Positions 17,117-25,053 of a stretch of 64,000 nt of DNA are shown one piece after another (within the stretch, counting starts at the first letter, position 1; each line of letters begins with the position of its first letter). A program made the translations under genes and the position numbers. Source of the stretch: Aquimarina aquimarini (GTDB lineage Bacteria; Bacteroidota; Bacteroidia; Flavobacteriales; Flavobacteriaceae). The stretch covers positions 62,001 to 126,000 of the forward strand of contig NZ_OMKE01000006.1 of assembly GCF_900299535.1 (NCBI RefSeq). The letters run 5' to 3'. The notes below the pieces were generated by a model that ran no database searches, was not told the origin of the DNA, and worked only from the letters and a program-made list of their open reading frames with translations.

Positions 17117-18373
17117 TTAAACAGGTTTAGTGCCTTTTCGCAATTCAATAATAGTAATTTCTGGCCATATCCCTACTCTCCCAGGAAAAGCATGAAAACC
17201 AAAACCTCGATTTACATTCAGATAACGTCCCATCTCATTATACATACCCGCCCATTGCTTATACACATACTGCACTGGACTCCATCTTATAACCCCTGGG
17301 ATTTCAATTCCAAACTGAAACCCATGAGTATGCCCACTCAATGTAAGGTGATAATGATCACTATGTTTCTTTACCTCGTATTCCCAATGTGAAGGATCAT
17401 GGCTTAACAAAATTTTAAAATCATTTTTTGCAACTTTCTCTGATGCTTTCCTTAAATCACCAGCTTTCTTAAAATTATGTCCCCAATTTTCTACTCCAAT
17501 TACAGCAATACGCTCCTCTCCCTTTTCTACAAAAATACTGTCATTAAGTAACAGATTAAAATCGATTTTAGTATGAATATCTTTTATTGCTTCAAAATTC
17601 GCGTCTTTTTCTTCCTTAGTATTCCATGTCACATACTCTCCATAATCATGATTACCTAAAACAGAATACTTACCATATTTCGGAGTTTTAACACGCTTAA
17701 AAGTATCGATCCAATCGTCCATTTCGTCAGCTACAGTATTCACAATATCACCTGTAAATAGTAACAAATCCATTTCTTGCTCATTAATTAAATCAACCGC
17801 ATATTCAATCTTTGAAGCGTCATCAAAACTACCTGAATGAATATCTGATATCTGTGCCAACCTAAATCCATCAAAACCAGAAGGAAGATCTTCATAATAC
17901 AATACATGATGCAATACTTTAAAATTGTATTTACCTCTAAAAATACCATGTAATAGCCCTGCAAATGGTATTGCAGCTACCCCTAATGCCAATTGACTAA
18001 TAAATTTTCTGCGGTCTGGCATATATTTACTCACCTTACCTTCAAAAAAAGTAGTTGACAAATAATTATACCCTGTAACACAAATCCTAACGACATCTTC
18101 TCCAAATAAAAATAACACCATAGCTAATTTAGGAACTATGGTCAATAACAACAAACCACTAGCTCTCAATGTGTACTTGGTGGGGCCAACACTACGATCA
18201 TAATTAGCAAATATATAAATCGCATATCCCAAGATAAGCAATGACACTAATAGATACCCTATTTGCACCCACATGCTTTTGGTGATCGTTTTTATCGCTT
18301 GATAAGCATAAACTTCAATACATATATATAATATAATAGGGAGTAACCAACGCATAGTGTATTCTAAATTCAA
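17117..18373 (-). CDS. membrane-bound metallophosphoesterase (YkuE-like)
   Basis: A 418-residue protein. Residues 1-115 hold three or four membrane segments; RRKFISQLALG (131-141) then resembles a Tat-type or internal signal stretch typical of this family. The calcineurin-like phosphoesterase domain follows with all metal motifs: ISDIHSG (D177, H179), FTGDIVN, VLGNHDYG, LLSHDP and LSGHTHGFQFG. Such YkuE-like enzymes act on lipid-linked or nucleotide phosphates at the membrane; the substrate here is not known. Met7 (18355) is a possible alternative start. Confidence 0.88.
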   Translation of the reverse strand: MNLEYTMRWLLPIILYICIEVYAYQAIKTITKSMWVQIGYLLVSLLILGYAIYIFANYDRSVGPTKYTLRASGLLLLTIVPKLAMVLFLFGEDVVRICVTGYNYLSTTFFEGKVSKYMPDRRKFISQLALGVAAIPFAGLLHGIFRGKYNFKVLHHVLYYEDLPSGFDGFRLAQISDIHSGSFDDASKIEYAVDLINEQEMDLLLFTGDIVNTVADEMDDWIDTFKRVKTPKYGKYSVLGNHDYGEYVTWNTKEEKDANFEAIKDIHTKIDFNLLLNDSIFVEKGEERIAVIGVENWGHNFKKAGDLRKASEKVAKNDFKILLSHDPSHWEYEVKKHSDHYHLTLSGHTHGFQFGIEIPGVIRWSPVQYVYKQWAGMYNEMGRYLNVNRGFGFHAFPGRVGIWPEITIIELRKGTKPV

Positions 18374-18746
18374 TTTGCAACAAAGCTATTTCTCCTTTTT
18401 AATTCTCCACCGTTTTTTAAGTAAAAATTAACGATAAATAAATTTTATTGACTAAAACCGTTAAAATCATAAGGATATCTAAGATAAATCTTAATATTTT
18501 ATTTCAGAAGTAAAATATTTATTTGTAACTTCGTTCCGTATTACTTTTAGGGCTTATTACCAATCATAGAAGAAATCAAATTTATATATAAAAAATTACT
18601 ATCGTATTTATAGCAGTTGATACATTGTTATCAATTTTATTTTGGGGCGAAATGCCGTCAGTTTTTGACGGCATTTCTTTTTTTGTTTTTGGTACAAATT
18701 TAAATAGTCTTCTTATTATATTGCATTTCTAAAAATTAAACTCATC
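18374..18746. other. intergenic region with a possible small RNA
   Basis: No coding frame. The strong plus-strand terminator at 18650 has no gene upstream on that strand, so a short transcript probably starts in this gap. A TAACTTCG box at 18529-18536 could be its -7 element, which would give an RNA of about 135 bases. See findings. Confidence 0.35.
18650..18683 (+). terminator. strong orphan terminator upstream of polA
   Basis: An 11-bp perfect stem AAATGCCGTCA (18650-18660) and TGACGGCATTT (18666-18676), loop GTTTT, followed by CTTTTTTTG. There is no plus-strand gene for 1.9 kb upstream. Confidence 0.85.
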
Positions 18747-21563
18747 ATGTCACAAAAACGCCTTTTTCTTCTAGATGCTTTTGCTCTAATTTTTCGAGGA
18801 TATTATGCACTGATCAAAAACCCAAGAATCAATTCTAAAGGTCAGGATACATCTGCTATATTAGGATTTGTAAACTCTTTATTTGATGTTATCAAAAGAG
18901 AAAAACCAGATCATCTGGCCGTTGCTTTTGATAAAGAAGGGAGTCGAGATCGATTAGAAATCTTTCCTGAATACAAAGCTAATCGCGATGAAACACCAGA
19001 AGCGATTAGAATTGCCGTGCCAATTATTCAAGAAATACTAAAAGCTATGCACATTCCTATTATAGAACGTGCGGGTGTAGAAGCCGACGACTTGATTGGT
19101 ACAATTGCTAAACAAGCAGAAAAAGAAGGGTATAAAACCTATATGGTTACTCCAGATAAGGACTACGCACAGTTAGTTTCTGAAAATATTTTTATGTATC
19201 GCCCTGCAAGAATGGGAAATGGAATTGAAATATGGGGGATACCAGAAGTTCAAAAAAGATTTGAGATAGAACGACCAGAACAAGTAATTGATTATTTGGG
19301 AATGATGGGAGATGCTGTTGACAACATCCCAGGCTTACCTGGAGTTGGTGATAAAACCGCCAAAAAGTTTATAGCTGCCTATGGTTCTATGGAAGGGCTA
19401 CTTGCCAATACAGACCAATTAAAAGGAAAAATGAAAGAAAAAGTAGAGGCAAATGCAGAGTTAGGCCTTCTTTCTAAAAAACTTGCAACCATAATTATTG
19501 ATTGTGATGTTACCTTTAATGCAGATGATTATGAGTTTACCAAACCCGACAGTCAAAAAGTTCATGAGATTTTTGAAGAACTAGAATTCAGAAGACTTGC
19601 GGATCAATTTATTAAAATTTTTAATCAAGATAGCACTACACCTACAGACCAACCATCTTCTAAAAAGAAAGCAACCCAAGCTGGTGCAGGACAATTCTCT
19701 TTATTTGGAGAGCCTAATGAAGCCTCTGACACGCCTACATTTTCTTCTAGAAAAACAATTGCTACTACAGAACATTTCTATCAGAGTATAGCTCCAGGGA
19801 TGGCAATGAAACTATTTTTGCAAAACTTACTAAAACAGAAAGAGGTTTGTTTTGACACAGAAACTACTGGGCTTAATCCGCTTACTGCTGAGCTAGTAGG
19901 AATTTCTTTTTCTTGGGAGTCTGGAAAAGGCTTCTATATATCATTTCCTGAAGATCGCAATAGCGCACAAAAGCTAATCGAACAACTTCGACCTTTCTTT
20001 GAGGACGAAAATATTACAAAAATTGGTCAAAACTTAAAATACGACATCAAAGTTCTTGCTAAATATAATATAGATGTAAAAGGAACTTTATTTGACACCA
20101 TGCTGGCTCATTATCTAATTAATCCAGATATGAGACACAATATGGATGTACTTGCAGAAACCTACCTTAATTACACCCCTGTATCAATTACGGAGCTAAT
20201 TGGTAAAAAAGGAAAAAATCAATTATCATTTAGACAGGTCCCTATTGAGAAGCAAACTGAATATGCCGTTGAAGATGCTGATATTACTTTTCAACTAAAA
20301 GAACATTTTGCCCCTGAACTCAATGAAGCTAAGACACTATCCCTATTTCAAGATATCGAAATCCCATTACTAAGGGTTTTAGCTGATATGGAAATCGAGG
20401 GCATCAATCTAGACAAAGCATTTTTGCAATCCTTGTCAGAAGAATTAGATAACGATATCAAAACCTTAGAAAATAAAATATACACAGAGGCGGGAGAAAA
20501 ATTCAATATCGCTTCACCCAAACAACTTGGTGTTATTTTATTTGAAAAAATGAAATTGGTAGACAAACCCAAAAAGACTAAAACAGGACAATATTCTACC
20601 GCAGAAGATGTGCTATCCTACCTAGCTAAAGACCATGTGATTATCCAAAACATTTTGGATTTTCGTGGTTTATCTAAACTAAAAAGCACTTACATAGACG
20701 CGTTACCTTTGCAGATTGATGAAAATACAGGACGAGTACATACAGATTATATGCAAACTGTAGCCGCTACGGGAAGACTAAGTTCCAACAACCCCAACCT
20801 ACAAAACATCCCTATTCGTACAGAAAGAGGAAGACAGGTAAGAAAAGCATTTGTTCCCAAAAACGAAGAATACACCTTGTTAGCGGCAGATTACTCTCAA
20901 ATAGAATTACGCATTATTGCTGCATTGAGTAAAGAAGAAACCATGATCGAAGCTTTCAAAAACGGAGAAGATATTCATGCCTCTACCGCCGCAAAAGTAT
21001 TTGATGTAGCCATAGAAGATGTAACCAGAGAACAACGTAGCAATGCTAAAACAGTCAATTTTGGAATTATTTATGGGGTTTCTGCATTTGGATTAAGTAA
21101 CCAAACTAACCTTTCTCGTAGCGAAGCCAAGGAATTAATAGAAACTTACTACAAAACATACCCTAAGCTACGCAACTATATGAGTGAGCAAGTTGATTTT
21201 GCCCGAGATAATGGATATGTACAAACAGTTCTAGGAAGGCGTAGATATCTTAAAGACATCAACTCGGCCAACGCAATTGTACGTGGTGCAGCAGAGCGAA
21301 ATGCCGTTAATGCTCCTATTCAAGGTAGTGCGGCGGATATTATAAAAATTGCAATGATTAACATTCATAAAAAATTAAAAGAAGGCAACTATAAAACCAA
21401 AATGCTACTACAGGTACATGATGAATTGGTTTTTGATGTATTCAAACCAGAACTAGAAAGTATTAAAAACCTAATCAAAAATGAAATGGAAAATGCATAC
21501 GCCCTAGATGTACCTCTTGATGTAGATCTTGGATTGGGTAATGACTGGCTTGAAGCACATTAG
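18747..21563 (+). CDS. polA: DNA polymerase I
   Basis: A 938-residue family A polymerase with all three activities. Residues 1 to about 290 are the 5'-3' exonuclease (LLDAFALIFRGYYAL, GVEADDLIGT, YLGMMGDAVDNIPG). About 345-530 are the 3'-5' proofreading exonuclease, which looks active: FDTETTGLNP (D370, E372) and the later AVEDADITF. The polymerase follows with motif A AADYSQIELR (D715), motif B RSNAKTVNFGIIYG and motif C QVHDELVFDV (D892, E893). Length is as expected. It works in Okazaki-fragment processing and repair synthesis. It has its own terminator and appears monocistronic. Confidence 0.98.
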   Translation: MSQKRLFLLDAFALIFRGYYALIKNPRINSKGQDTSAILGFVNSLFDVIKREKPDHLAVAFDKEGSRDRLEIFPEYKANRDETPEAIRIAVPIIQEILKAMHIPIIERAGVEADDLIGTIAKQAEKEGYKTYMVTPDKDYAQLVSENIFMYRPARMGNGIEIWGIPEVQKRFEIERPEQVIDYLGMMGDAVDNIPGLPGVGDKTAKKFIAAYGSMEGLLANTDQLKGKMKEKVEANAELGLLSKKLATIIIDCDVTFNADDYEFTKPDSQKVHEIFEELEFRRLADQFIKIFNQDSTTPTDQPSSKKKATQAGAGQFSLFGEPNEASDTPTFSSRKTIATTEHFYQSIAPGMAMKLFLQNLLKQKEVCFDTETTGLNPLTAELVGISFSWESGKGFYISFPEDRNSAQKLIEQLRPFFEDENITKIGQNLKYDIKVLAKYNIDVKGTLFDTMLAHYLINPDMRHNMDVLAETYLNYTPVSITELIGKKGKNQLSFRQVPIEKQTEYAVEDADITFQLKEHFAPELNEAKTLSLFQDIEIPLLRVLADMEIEGINLDKAFLQSLSEELDNDIKTLENKIYTEAGEKFNIASPKQLGVILFEKMKLVDKPKKTKTGQYSTAEDVLSYLAKDHVIIQNILDFRGLSKLKSTYIDALPLQIDENTGRVHTDYMQTVAATGRLSSNNPNLQNIPIRTERGRQVRKAFVPKNEEYTLLAADYSQIELRIIAALSKEETMIEAFKNGEDIHASTAAKVFDVAIEDVTREQRSNAKTVNFGIIYGVSAFGLSNQTNLSRSEAKELIETYYKTYPKLRNYMSEQVDFARDNGYVQTVLGRRRYLKDINSANAIVRGAAERNAVNAPIQGSAADIIKIAMINIHKKLKEGNYKTKMLLQVHDELVFDVFKPELESIKNLIKNEMENAYALDVPLDVDLGLGNDWLEAH

Positions 21564-21593
21564 AGGATTCTAAAAAAATCAGCTCTCTTACAC

Positions 21594-21631
21594 ATCTCAC
21601 ATACTTCAAATAGTATGTGAGATTTTTTTTT
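21594..21631 (+). terminator. polA terminator
   Basis: ATCTCACATAC (21594-21604) and GTATGTGAGAT (21613-21623) form a perfect 11-bp stem followed by nine T in total. Confidence 0.9.
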
Positions 21632-21764
21632 AAATAAGAATTTCATTTTACTCAAAAAAACCAACTCACTCCTAATTATATCACATCCATAACTACCATT
21701 GATCAACGATTTGCTCAAGCATTAATCAAATAAAATAACACATTCATAAAAAAACAAACCTCTC

Positions 21765-21794
21765 TTGCAGAACTCACACCATAGTGTATTTTTG
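21765..21794 (+). promoter_or_regulatory. Bacteroidota-type promoter of the first collagen-like lipoprotein gene
   Basis: TTG (21765-21767), 19 bases, then TATTTTTG (21787-21794) match the TTG-N19-TAnnTTTG consensus of Bacteroidota sigma factors. It lies 58 bases before the ATG. Confidence 0.75.
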
Positions 21795-21851
21795 CCGCTG
21801 TTTTTTTAACATACAAACAACCCATATCAATTAATTTAAAAACAAAAAAAG

Positions 21852-22571
21852 ATGAAAAATTTTTATTTAAAAACCATTTTAATCTGTTTCCTAAGTATTA
21901 CCCTTGTCAATTGTGAAGGAGAAGATGGTGCTATTGGTCCTGCTGGAGAAAGAGGACAAGATGGAATTAATGGAACTGACGGAACAAATGGAACTGATGG
22001 AACAAATGGAACCGATGGACAAAACGGAGTTGGGTTTGATGAATTGGTGAAATACGGAAGTATAAAAATCAATTTATCAGGAACCAGATCTGATGGCGTT
22101 GCGTTTACTGATGCATCAGAATTTAAGTTCAGTCCTGCTGGAGGTAGCGACCTATATAACGCTTCTTCTAAAAATGTTATTAATGAAACTACTACACGAT
22201 ATGAACTCTATAGATTCTTAAGTGCTCCTGATGACGTATACCAAGAAGCTACCACTCGTATCAACTTAAATACCATCAATGCAGGTGAAGCAAATCAAAG
22301 TTTTGAATTTCAGTTAGACATTTACAATTATGGTGTTACCACTGATGATCATAAGTATTTTAGAATCTCCGACAATTTTTCTGACACGAATCCCAATGTA
22401 ACTAATGTTAGTATCACAGATTACAATTTTGACGAAACTACTAACAATCTTACTTTTTCGTTTTCTTTTGACGTAGCCAGCGCTTCAAACGACACTGGAC
22501 ATGACCTTACCGTTTCTGGAGAAGTAAACACTATTGTTTTGGAAGCTATTAATAATAATACCCCAATATAA
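21852..22571 (+). CDS. collagen-like repeat lipoprotein (first copy)
   Basis: A 239-residue lipoprotein: signal peptide ending ITLVNC (Cys21), directly followed by a collagen-like tract of Gly-X-Y triplets from EGEDGAIGPAG to GTDGQNG (about residues 22-59). The tract is rich in DGTNGT units. A beta-sandwich-like domain of 180 residues follows (FDELVKYGSIKINLSGT, FEFQLDIYNYGV). The Gly-X-Y tract is expected to trimerise and hold the C-terminal domain off the surface. The next gene is a close paralogue in the same direction. Function is unknown; surface exposure and an adhesive or structural role are inference. Confidence 0.85.
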   Translation: MKNFYLKTILICFLSITLVNCEGEDGAIGPAGERGQDGINGTDGTNGTDGTNGTDGQNGVGFDELVKYGSIKINLSGTRSDGVAFTDASEFKFSPAGGSDLYNASSKNVINETTTRYELYRFLSAPDDVYQEATTRINLNTINAGEANQSFEFQLDIYNYGVTTDDHKYFRISDNFSDTNPNVTNVSITDYNFDETTNNLTFSFSFDVASASNDTGHDLTVSGEVNTIVLEAINNNTPI

Positions 22572-22601
22572 AAAGTACTTACTCATTATTATGTTACCAA
22601 C

Positions 22602-22637
22602 CCCCTATTGATAGTCATCAATAGGGGATTGCTTTTT
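22602..22637 (+). terminator. terminator of the first collagen-like gene
   Basis: CCCCTATTGAT (22602-22612) and ATCAATAGGGG (22617-22627), loop of 4, then a T-rich stretch. It resembles the terminator after the second copy. Confidence 0.85.
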
Positions 22638-22977
22638 ACTCTTCAAAGCACCAAAAACACTCTCACAATAATTAAAAAAGGTAATCACACATTTTAATTA
22701 TACTTACCAAAAAATCACCCTACCCCCTTTTTTCTCCAGTCTCAACCCCCTGAATAACTACAAATTAACTATATATCAGAATACTTATTTATACAAGTAT
22801 CTACCTGTAAACAGGAGGTGTGTTTTTACGGTAAATCGTGTTTTCTCGACCCGCATTCTCCCTCATCTTTGCCCTGTAATTATGATCATACAAAAGCAAT
22901 TGCAAAATAAACCGATACTATCAATGCATGATCAGAAAACATACCAATACAAATTATTAATTATAAACAAACAAAAA
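22638..22977. other. intergenic leader of the second collagen-like gene
   Basis: No gene. A CATCTTTG box at 22864-22871, near the TAnnTTTG consensus, probably serves the second copy; no good TTG is found 19 bases upstream. A long open frame continues upstream of the true start but has no coding character. Confidence 0.5.
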
Positions 22978-23691
22978 ATGAAAAATTACCTAAAAACAAT
23001 AGCAACATGTGCATTAGTAGCATTCTTTTGTAGTTGCGAAGGAGAAGACGGTGCAATTGGACCTGCTGGAGAAAGAGGTCAAAATGGAATTGATGGAGTT
23101 GATGGTACTAATGGAGCAGACGGACAAAATGGAACCGATGGACAAAATGGAGTTGGATTTGACGAATTGGTTAAATATGGGAGTATCAAAATCAATTTAT
23201 CTGGAACTACTCCTGATAACACCGCATTTACAGATGAATCTGAGTTCAAGTTTACACCTACTGAAGCAAGTGATTTATTCAACTTCTCCTCAGTAAGTAT
23301 AGTAAATGACAGTATTACAGAATACTCACTACGAAGATTTTTAAGCGCTCCTGATGATATATTTCAGGAAACTACTGCTCGTATCTTTTTAAGAGTTATC
23401 AATCCAGGAGAAACTACCCAAAGATTTGAGTTCAACCTAAACATTAATGATTATGCAATTGTTACTGATAACCATAAGTTTTTTAGATTTTCTAACGGTT
23501 TCTCTGACACAAATTCTAATGTAACTAATTTCAATATTACAGATTATAATTTTGATAGCACCACTCACAATCTTACTTTTTCGTTTTCTTTTGACGTAGC
23601 AGGAGCTGCAAACGACACAGGAAATGACCTTACTATTACTGGAGAAGTAAACACCATTGTTCTTGAAGGAATTAACAATAATGCAGAATAA
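22978..23691 (+). CDS. collagen-like repeat lipoprotein (second copy)
   Basis: A paralogue of the previous gene. I place the start at the ATG at 22978, because the signal peptide begins there and ends FCSC (Cys19); an ATG at 22882 in the same frame would add 32 charged residues before it. The collagen-like tract (EGEDGAIGPAGERGQNG to GTDGQNG) has about the same number of triplets but with other DG/NG units, and the C-terminal domain matches the first copy along its whole length (VKYGSIKINLSGT, RRFLSAPDD, NLTFSFSFDVA). The pair is a tandem duplication. Function unknown, as for the first copy. Confidence 0.85.
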   Translation: MKNYLKTIATCALVAFFCSCEGEDGAIGPAGERGQNGIDGVDGTNGADGQNGTDGQNGVGFDELVKYGSIKINLSGTTPDNTAFTDESEFKFTPTEASDLFNFSSVSIVNDSITEYSLRRFLSAPDDIFQETTARIFLRVINPGETTQRFEFNLNINDYAIVTDNHKFFRFSNGFSDTNSNVTNFNITDYNFDSTTHNLTFSFSFDVAGAANDTGNDLTITGEVNTIVLEGINNNAE

Positions 23692-23757
23692 CCATTTGAT
23701 TATGGTATTATTTACTCATTAAGTGAGATTTTAATACTTGGAAGTAGCTTACTAAAG

Positions 23758-23792
23758 ACCCTGTTGATAGCTATCAACAGGGTTTTAGCTTT
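23758..23792. terminator. bidirectional terminator between the second collagen-like gene and the serine hydrolase gene
   Basis: A perfect palindrome of two 13-base arms, ACCCTGTTGATAG and CTATCAACAGGGT (23758-23783), with T-rich sequence after it. It sits between converging genes and overlaps the last bases of the serine hydrolase gap. Confidence 0.8.
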
Positions 23793-24984
23793 TATTCTTT
23801 AAAGTATCAAGATAAAAGTCATAGTAATTTAAAAAAGTAGGGATCACAGGCCCGTTAAATGGGTTTGGCGCATTAAATAACACACAGATACCAATACCAT
23901 TCTCTGGATCGATTAATAATTGTGTCTTATACTGATTTACATTCCCACCATGATATACTACCCTACGTCCTCTATAGTCCAAAATACGCCACCCCATAGC
24001 ATAATAAGAATCGGTAACCCCATCCCACAAATTAACATAGGTACTTTTGGTACTTGTACAAATAACAGGGTTAAAAATAGTGGCAAGGCTCTTTTCTGAA
24101 ATAATATCAGCGCGATGCCCTAGCAATACTTTGAGATATTCTCCCATATCAGAAATAGATGCATTGATTCCTCCAGCCGCTGCTACATTATAGTAATTCT
24201 TATGAAGCTTACTAAGCTTATATTTTTTTGAATAATGATGATACGAATGCGGCAACGCTACATTATTATTAGCACTTATTGCCCCATAAGTACTAGAAGC
24301 ATTCTGCATTCCTGCAGGATCAAATATTCTTTCTTTAAGAAGTGTATTGAATGGTATTGTTGTTTGATTCTCCATTACTTTTTCAACAATAGAAAACACT
24401 GCATTCTGATACCCATAATCAACTCCTTCTCTAGCAACAACCCCTTTTCCTTTAAAGCTTCCTATAATTCGATCTACAGATAATCCTTTTTGAATAAGTT
24501 TTGTAAATGTATATTTATACAAACCAGAAGTATGCGATAATAAATGACTTACGCGAATACGCTCTGCCTGCTCTTTATCTTTCAAATTAAATGCATGCAC
24601 AGATTCTTTAACCTTCTGATCCCAATTTAGCTCTCCCCTATCCACCAAATTTCCTGATAAAACAGCAGTAACTCCTTTTGACAAACTTGCTATCCTAAAA
24701 ACTGTATTTACATCAACAGAATCCTGCGTATGAATTTCTTTAACTCCAAAACCTTTTTTATAAACTACGGTAGAATCTTTAACTATCACGATCGCCGCTC
24801 CAGGGCATTCAGAAACATTAAAATTTGTTGCAAAAAACTTTTCATAATGATCTAAAAAGAAAGATAATGAATCTGCTCTAGCCTCATCAGATTGCTCAGC
24901 AATCAACACCACCTTTTCTTTTGGTTTTGAGGTAGTACATGATACTACAAAAACTACACTAAATACTATATAAAAAAACTTCAT
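23785..24984 (-). CDS. serine hydrolase of the class C beta-lactamase/PBP fold, lipoprotein
   Basis: A 399-residue beta-lactamase-related protein. The signal peptide ends VVSC (Cys16). Active-site motifs are all present: S-x-x-K in RIASLSKGV (S100, K103), Y-x-N in DYGYQNA (Y192, N194) and the HGG box VYHGGNVN in the C-terminal third. Members act as D,D-peptidases, esterases or lactamases; nothing here marks it as a resistance enzyme, and its likely place is the periplasmic face of a membrane. Single gene, convergent with the collagen-like pair. Confidence 0.88.
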   Translation of the reverse strand: MKFFYIVFSVVFVVSCTTSKPKEKVVLIAEQSDEARADSLSFFLDHYEKFFATNFNVSECPGAAIVIVKDSTVVYKKGFGVKEIHTQDSVDVNTVFRIASLSKGVTAVLSGNLVDRGELNWDQKVKESVHAFNLKDKEQAERIRVSHLLSHTSGLYKYTFTKLIQKGLSVDRIIGSFKGKGVVAREGVDYGYQNAVFSIVEKVMENQTTIPFNTLLKERIFDPAGMQNASSTYGAISANNNVALPHSYHHYSKKYKLSKLHKNYYNVAAAGGINASISDMGEYLKVLLGHRADIISEKSLATIFNPVICTSTKSTYVNLWDGVTDSYYAMGWRILDYRGRRVVYHGGNVNQYKTQLLIDPENGIGICVLFNAPNPFNGPVIPTFLNYYDFYLDTLKNKS

Positions 24985-25053
24985 ATTACGACATCTTATT
25001 ACAGTCGCAAAATACGTTTAAAATCAGTTATTAGACATAAACTTTTTAAGAAA

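Noticed and set aside
21961-22030. Short DNA repeats that might suggest a CRISPR array
   Set aside because: They are the GGAAC-GATGG units coding for the collagen-like tract, with no spacers and inside a reading frame; no CRISPR or cas genes are present.
22882-22977. Upstream ATG for the second collagen-like lipoprotein
   Set aside because: It adds 32 charged residues before a signal peptide that aligns with the first copy.
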